Of a stretch of 10,204 nucleotides of DNA, positions 6,693-10,204 are shown piece by piece. How positions within the stretch are numbered: position 1 is the stretch's first letter; the number at the start of each line of letters is the position of its first letter. Source of the DNA: Candidatus Nomurabacteria bacterium CG_4_9_14_0_2_um_filter_32_10 (lineage in GTDB: Bacteria; Patescibacteriota; Minisyncoccia; Phycocordibacterales; UBA9973); NCBI GenBank assembly GCA_002788475.1, contig PFRK01000020.1, positions 1-10,204 of the forward strand, written 5' to 3'. Made by a program: the position numbers and the translations under genes. The notes beneath the pieces were generated by a model that searched no databases, was not told the DNA's origin, and saw only the letters and a list, made by a program, of their open reading frames with translations.

Positions 6693-6733
6693 AAGGACCG
6701 GCCTTCGACGGATTTTGGTGAAAGCCGGCCCTT
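6693..6733 (-). terminator. Hairpin between proS and mreB
   Basis: On the minus strand AAGGGCCGGCTTTC (6733-6720) pairs with GAAGGCCGGTCCTT (6706-6693) around a 13-nt loop. All 14 positions pair when two G-U wobbles are counted; both would be C-A mismatches on the plus strand, so the structure belongs to the proS-to-mreB direction. It is followed by GAAAAAA and the mreB ATG rather than a U-tract, so it is not a standard terminator. It could attenuate read-through, protect the proS 3' end, or fold next to the mreB start and limit initiation. Confidence 0.5.
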
Positions 6734-6740
6734 TATTAAT

Positions 6741-8030
6741 TTAAGGCTTTAGTAATTTTAATAATTCTTCTACAGAAATAACTTTTCCTTTTTCCCCGCC
6801 TGCTCCCAAACCATCGTGAGGGCGGGCAGGTTCATTTCTTTTTTTTACTTCAACTCCACCATCTTTTATACTTCGAGTAGAAACAACTACTCGATAAGGC
6901 ATACCCAAAAGATCTGCATCGGCAAATTTCTCTCCTGCCGAAATTTCTTTTCTATCGTCAAATAAAACTTCCACATCCGCTTTTAATAACTTTTCATAAA
7001 CTTTATCTGCCTCTATTCGAACTGAATCTTCATCCCCTAAAACCAGTAAATGTACAGTAAATGGAGCAATACTTAGAGGCCAAATTATACCCTTATCATC
7101 AGCTAAAGCCTCTACAACAGTCCCCATTAACCTTCCTGGGCCTATTCCATAGGAACCCATAAAAACAGACTTAAATTCACCTGTCTCTGTTTGATATTTT
7201 AATTCAAGAGCATCTGAAAAACGTGTCCCAAGTGTAAATATATTACCAACTTCAACTGCTCTGTTTTCTACTAAATTTTCTTTAGATAAACCTAGACTTT
7301 CAATTACTTCATCATTATAAACTTCTTTATTAACAGCAATTCCCTTTGAACCATCAACATAGATAGTGTCTTCTCCTGTAGAAGTTATAGTCTGAAATTC
7401 ATGAGAAAATTTTGAGAACATTCCGCCTGAAGCAAAAGTCAAATAAGTAATATGCCCAATACCAGTACGTTTAAAAATATTTTGATATGCAATTTTTGAT
7501 TTTTCATAAAACTCATTATGCTCTTTTTCATCTCTACAGAAAGAATATAAATCTTTCATAACAAATTCTCTAGTACGCATTATCCCACTTTTTGCACGAA
7601 TTTCATTTCTAAATTTTGTTTGAAACTGATATACAAATTTTGGTAAATCACGATATGACTGAATAAAAGATTTCATTATTTTAGTAATTGGTGCTTCATG
7701 AGTAACAGCCAATCCTAGTTCAGTCTCATTTTTTAATTTTGTTTTAAACCAAACATCTACTTGTTCATCACTCCATTGATTTGTAGGTTCCCAAGTTTCT
7801 CTTTCTTGAAGTGCAGTCATTGTAATCTCCTGCCCATCAATGGCATTCATTTCTTCTCTAATTATATTTTCAATTTTTTTTATCACTCTTAACCCAAGAG
7901 GTAGATAAGAATACACCCCAGCCATTTCCTTATAGATAAACCCACCACGAATAAGGAGCTCCGCATTTTTTGATACTTCATCTGTCGGAACCTCTTTCTT
8001 GGTTTTAGTAAAAAGTTTAGATTGTCTCAT
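6741..8030 (-). CDS. proS: Prolyl-tRNA synthetase, short form without the INS editing domain
   Basis: Charges tRNA-Pro with proline in the cytoplasm. The 429 residues show the class II catalytic core: the GGFIYKEMAGVYSYLPLG segment (29-46) typical of ProRS, motif 1 around 45-72, motif 2 FRNEIRAKSGIMRTREF (140-156), FSHEFQ (208-213), and motif 3 GSYGIGPGR (292-300), then an anticodon-binding domain (about 322-429). Between FSHEFQ and VEVGNIF (259-265) there are only about 45 residues, where E. coli-type enzymes carry a roughly 180-residue INS domain that hydrolyses Ala-tRNA-Pro. The protein thus resembles the alphaproteobacterial and mitochondrial size class. Residues 401-412 (PARPHDGLGAGG) come from a palindromic DNA element near the C-terminus. 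The ATG at 8030 fits a promoter ending 6 nt upstream. Confidence 0.96.
   Translation of the reverse strand: MRQSKLFTKTKKEVPTDEVSKNAELLIRGGFIYKEMAGVYSYLPLGLRVIKKIENIIREEMNAIDGQEITMTALQERETWEPTNQWSDEQVDVWFKTKLKNETELGLAVTHEAPITKIMKSFIQSYRDLPKFVYQFQTKFRNEIRAKSGIMRTREFVMKDLYSFCRDEKEHNEFYEKSKIAYQNIFKRTGIGHITYLTFASGGMFSKFSHEFQTITSTGEDTIYVDGSKGIAVNKEVYNDEVIESLGLSKENLVENRAVEVGNIFTLGTRFSDALELKYQTETGEFKSVFMGSYGIGPGRLMGTVVEALADDKGIIWPLSIAPFTVHLLVLGDEDSVRIEADKVYEKLLKADVEVLFDDRKEISAGEKFADADLLGMPYRVVVSTRSIKDGGVEVKKRNEPARPHDGLGAGGEKGKVISVEELLKLLKP
6794..6830. repeat. GC-rich palindromic element, copy 2 (in proS)
   Basis: A 37-bp element with the same ends as the copy at 56-95: CCCCGCC followed by Y-GCT on the left and GGCGGGCAGG on the right, but a different centre. 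CCCGCC (left) pairs with GGCGGG (right), and CTC/GAG pairing continues inside. It adds twelve residues (401-412) to the anticodon-binding domain of ProS without shifting the frame. On the coding strand CCTGCCCGCC is read here as Pro-Ala-Arg, whereas in tgt it is read in another frame (Thr-Cys-Pro-Pro). Confidence 0.7.
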
Positions 8031-8036
8031 TTGTTC

Positions 8037-8065
8037 ATCTTAACCGAAAAAAGCCTTTTGGTCAA
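8037..8065 (-). promoter_or_regulatory. proS promoter
   Basis: On the minus strand TTGACC (8065-8060), a 17-bp spacer and TAAGAT (8042-8037) form a good sigma70-type promoter. The -10 ends 6 nt before the proS ATG (8030), so the transcript should begin at about the A of the ATG, giving a leaderless mRNA. Confidence 0.7.
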
Positions 8066-8105
8066 AGTTGCAAAAGCTCCTATCAATTATGAGCCAGTTG
8101 CAAAA
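8066..8105 (+). repeat. Direct repeat AGTTGCAAAA in the divergent promoter region
   Basis: AGTTGCAAAA occurs at 8066-8075 and again at 8096-8105, exactly 30 bp apart, close to three helical turns. The first copy abuts the proS -35 and the second covers the rpsB -35, so a protein bound to both could act on both promoters. It may also simply be a duplicated -35 region. Confidence 0.4.
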
Positions 8106-8126
8106 ATGTCATTCTTCTGCTAGAAT
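8098..8126 (+). promoter_or_regulatory. rpsB-tsf promoter
   Basis: TTGCAA (8098-8103), a 17-bp spacer and TAGAAT (8121-8126) form a sigma70-type promoter. Its -10 ends 7 nt before the ATG at 8134, so transcription would start at or next to the first base of rpsB. The position rules out ATG codons further upstream in the same frame (for example 8068 and 8089). Confidence 0.7.
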
Positions 8127-8133
8127 AGCCCTT

Positions 8134-8874
8134 ATGCAAACTACAAACTTGAAGCCAGAGAACCTGGAAAATAACGATAAAGATGTTTCAATAAATATAG
8201 AAAAAATGTTTGAAGCAGGTGCACATTACGGCTATAGTAAAAGTAGACGTCATCCAAGTGTTTCTTCATATATATATGCCACAAAAAATAACAGCGATAT
8301 TATAGATCTTGAAAAAACAACAATTCAACTTGAAGAAGCAACAGAATTTATTAAAAATCTGGGTACACAAAATAAAATCATCCTTTTTGTTGGTACAAAA
8401 CCCGAAGCTAGAGATATAATAAAAAATACAGCTTTAAGTCTAGATATGCCTTATGTTGATACACGTTGGATCGGAGGAACATTAAGTAATTTTACAGAAA
8501 TAAAAAAAAGGATCGCTGAACTTGAAAAATATAACAAAGAAATCGCAGAAGGTGGACTTGAAAAGTACACAAAAAAAGAACGAGTAGTTATGGCAAAAAA
8601 AATGGAAAAGCTCTCAAAATATTATGGAGGGTTGATTGGTCTTAAAAAAACTCCTGATGCACTTTTTATTATTGACCCAAAATCAGAACATATAGCTGCT
8701 GTTGAAGCTAAAAAATCAAATGTAATGGTCATCGCATTAGCAAATTCTGATTCAAATATAAAAAATATCGATTACCCTATAGTAGGCAATGATTCTGGAA
8801 TACCATCTATCAAGTTTTTCACTACTTCAATTGCTAACGCTTATACAAAAGGTACAATGTCTATTAAAAACTAG
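8134..8874 (+). CDS. rpsB: 30S ribosomal protein S2
   Basis: A component of the small ribosomal subunit, at the head-body junction near S1 and the mRNA exit. The 246 residues carry family blocks: MFEAGAHYGYSKSRRHP (about 25-41), NNSDIIDLEKT, ILFVGTKPEARD, DTRWIGGTLSNF, and TPDALFIIDPKSEHIAAVEA followed by the C-terminal GNDSGIPSIKFF. The ATG at 8134 is chosen because an upstream extension would place codons before the promoter; it leaves a short Asn/Glu-rich tail ahead of the conserved start of the family. First gene of an apparent operon with tsf (10 nt gap) and a small membrane protein. No Shine-Dalgarno sequence is possible if the mRNA is leaderless. Confidence 0.97.
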   Translation: MQTTNLKPENLENNDKDVSINIEKMFEAGAHYGYSKSRRHPSVSSYIYATKNNSDIIDLEKTTIQLEEATEFIKNLGTQNKIILFVGTKPEARDIIKNTALSLDMPYVDTRWIGGTLSNFTEIKKRIAELEKYNKEIAEGGLEKYTKKERVVMAKKMEKLSKYYGGLIGLKKTPDALFIIDPKSEHIAAVEAKKSNVMVIALANSDSNIKNIDYPIVGNDSGIPSIKFFTTSIANAYTKGTMSIKN

Positions 8875-8884
8875 CAATTAATTT

Positions 8885-9682
8885 ATGTCTATAAAAATTA
8901 CGACTGAACTTATAAAAGAACTAAGAGAGTCAACTGGTGTTTCTGTAATGCAGTGTAAAAATGCTTTGCAAGAGGCTGATGGAGACATGAAAAAAGCTTT
9001 AGCTATCTTAAAAAAAACAAGCTCCGATATTGCACTTAAAAAAGCTGGCCGTGACGCAAAAGATGGAAGAGTTTTAATTAAAACAGAAGACCTGCCTACG
9101 CAGTCAGGTAAAAAATCTATCCTGATTGCTCTTCATTGTGAAACTGATTTCGTATCTAGAAATGAAGACTTCATAAATTTACTTTCTGATTTAGGAGATA
9201 AAGCTTTAAAAGAAGGTATAGAAAAAATGAAAGAAGAATCAAAAGACATGATTAATCATGTTATCCAAAAAACTGGAGAAAAAATAGAACTCGGTGATAT
9301 ATATGAGATAAAAGGAGATATTCTAGGAAATTATGTACACAATAATAAAACTGCTGTCGTAGTTTCACTAGAAGGTGGAAATAAAGAACTTGCTCGTGAT
9401 ATTGCTATGCACATTACAGCAATGAAACCAGAATATATTTTTCAAAATGAAATAACTGAAGACATAAAAAAAACAATTAATGAGATCTTCCAAAAAGAAG
9501 TCGCTAACGTGAATAAGCCTGAAGATATAAAGAAAAAAATGTTAGAGGGTAAAATAGCAACTTATTTTAAAGAAAAAACTTTACTTGATCAAATATTTAT
9601 AAAAGATCCAAACGAAACAATAAATGAACTTTTAGAAAAGAACAAAGCAAAAATAAAAGAAGTAAAAGTTTATTCAATATAA
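8885..9682 (+). CDS. tsf: Elongation factor Ts
   Basis: Nucleotide-exchange factor that releases GDP from EF-Tu in the cytoplasm. The 265 residues begin with the UBA-like N-terminal domain (about 1-45; ELRESTGVSVMQCKNALQEADGD) and carry the EF-Tu-contacting TDFVSRN motif (87-93), followed by the core domain with MHITAMKP and, near the C-terminus, EKTLLDQIFIKDP, the region that closes the family. It follows rpsB by 10 nt, the usual bacterial order. The gap (CAATTAATTT) has no Shine-Dalgarno sequence, so initiation probably depends on upstream translation or an unstructured AT-rich start region. Confidence 0.97.
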   Translation: MSIKITTELIKELRESTGVSVMQCKNALQEADGDMKKALAILKKTSSDIALKKAGRDAKDGRVLIKTEDLPTQSGKKSILIALHCETDFVSRNEDFINLLSDLGDKALKEGIEKMKEESKDMINHVIQKTGEKIELGDIYEIKGDILGNYVHNNKTAVVVSLEGGNKELARDIAMHITAMKPEYIFQNEITEDIKKTINEIFQKEVANVNKPEDIKKKMLEGKIATYFKEKTLLDQIFIKDPNETINELLEKNKAKIKEVKVYSI

Positions 9683-9686
9683 AATT

Positions 9687-10100
9687 ATGTATTTATCTTT
9701 AATTTTCTTCTTTATATCACTTGCTGGTATTATCATAATGATAGGAAATAAACTTGCACTTGTTAGAAGTGGCCAAGTGATAGAAATACAACATCCACAT
9801 CCTTTTGTTCCAGACTTACAAAAAATAAAACATTTAACATTAAAGGGTACAAAAAAATTTGGATATGTCGCACTTTTTGTAATACTTAGATTTTTTATCA
9901 AATTTTCAAATTTTATAAAAACTAATAGTTTAATACTTATAAAGAGACTAAAAGATAAACTTAAAAAAAATAAGGACAATACTTCAGACGAGATAATAGA
10001 AAAAAAAGAAGTTTCAAAATATCTAAGAATAATTTCAGAATATCGACATAAAATAAAAGAAATAAAACATAAAATAAAAGAAGAAGAAGGGATAGAATAG
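9687..10100 (+). CDS. Small membrane protein with basic coiled-coil tail, function unknown
   Basis: A 137-residue protein that I do not recognise. A hydrophobic helix lies at about 3-20 (LSLIFFFISLAGIIIMIG), without an obvious signal-peptidase site, and a second weaker hydrophobic stretch at about 59-73 (GYVALFVILRFFIKF). Between them is a short polar loop with HPHPFVPDL. From about 84 onward the chain is very rich in Lys and Glu (KDKLKKNKDN, then a helical tail ending near HKIKEIKHKIKEEEG), likely a cytoplasmic amphipathic or coiled-coil helix. It starts 4 nt after tsf and so should be co-transcribed with rpsB-tsf. The overlapping opposite-strand frame (9674-9979) is judged a shadow because this frame has operon spacing and a coherent membrane/tail architecture. 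Confidence 0.75.
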   Translation: MYLSLIFFFISLAGIIIMIGNKLALVRSGQVIEIQHPHPFVPDLQKIKHLTLKGTKKFGYVALFVILRFFIKFSNFIKTNSLILIKRLKDKLKKNKDNTSDEIIEKKEVSKYLRIISEYRHKIKEIKHKIKEEEGIE

Positions 10101-10151
10101 TCGTGTTAGAATAGAAAAGTCATTTGTGTATAGATAATAAAAATAAATATT

Positions 10152-10204
10152 GCCGGCATAGCTCAGTTGGTAGAGCGCCACTTTTGTAAAGTGGATGTCG
10201 AGGG
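10152..10204 (+). tRNA. trnT-UGU: tRNA-Thr (anticodon UGU), 3' end cut by right edge
   Basis: The acceptor 5' strand GCCGGCA is followed by T8-A9, the D arm GCTCAGTTGGTAGAGC, and an anticodon stem CCACT/AGTGG closing the loop TTTGTAA, whose centre (10185-10187) is TGT, giving threonine. The variable region ATGTC and the 5' T-stem GAGGG are visible, then the window ends after 53 nt. It lies 51 nt after the small membrane protein gene; the AT-rich gap contains GATAAT (10133-10138) as a possible -10, but no convincing -35. Confidence 0.93.

Noticed and set aside
8068..8133. Upstream extension of rpsB to ATG codons at 8068 or 8089
   Set aside because: The extra residues match nothing in S2, and the promoter at 8098-8126 lies downstream of those codons.
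9674..9979. Minus-strand open frame opposite the gene after tsf
   Set aside because: The plus-strand gene has tight operon spacing and a sensible membrane-plus-charged-tail layout; the antisense frame also runs into the tsf end.

Overview
The window looks like a piece of a small-genome Candidate Phyla Radiation (Patescibacteria) bacterium, most likely of the Parcubacteria group. The reasons are the AT-rich DNA, the gene set and order (proS-mreB-mreC, and rpsB-tsf followed by a small membrane protein and a tRNA), a short prolyl-tRNA synthetase, an almost complete lack of Shine-Dalgarno sequences, and GC-rich palindromic elements set in frame inside protein genes. This assignment is inferred from gene content and style; no rRNA is present to confirm it.

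Layout from left to right. (1) 1-945, minus strand: the first 315 codons of tgt (tRNA-guanine transglycosylase), running off the left edge and interrupted by a large nested palindrome. (2) 946-1090: a compact regulatory region with a tgt promoter, a perfect DnaA-box sequence, and a plus-strand sigma70 promoter followed about 75 nt later by a strong intrinsic terminator, which suggests an undescribed small RNA. (3) 1088-4760, minus strand: a two-gene accessory cassette, a helicase-less type ISP-like restriction-modification protein (PD-(D/E)XK nuclease, N6-adenine methylase, target-recognition region) and an overlapping NYN-domain ribonuclease-like gene. (4) 4837-8030, minus strand: proS, mreB and mreC, with hairpins after proS and after mreC. 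(5) 8031-8133: a divergent promoter region. (6) 8134-10100, plus strand: rpsB, tsf and a small membrane protein, followed by the first 53 nt of a tRNA-Thr(UGU) cut by the right edge.

How the parts fit: tgt, proS, rpsB, tsf and the tRNA serve translation; mreB and mreC form the core of the cell-shape machinery; the restriction-modification/NYN pair is the accessory module and looks like a defence cassette sitting between housekeeping genes. Promoters recognisable upstream of proS, rpsB and the restriction-modification gene all place transcription start at, or within about one base of, the start codon, and tgt comes out with only a few nucleotides of leader. Leaderless mRNAs therefore seem to be the normal arrangement here, and they decided several of the start choices.
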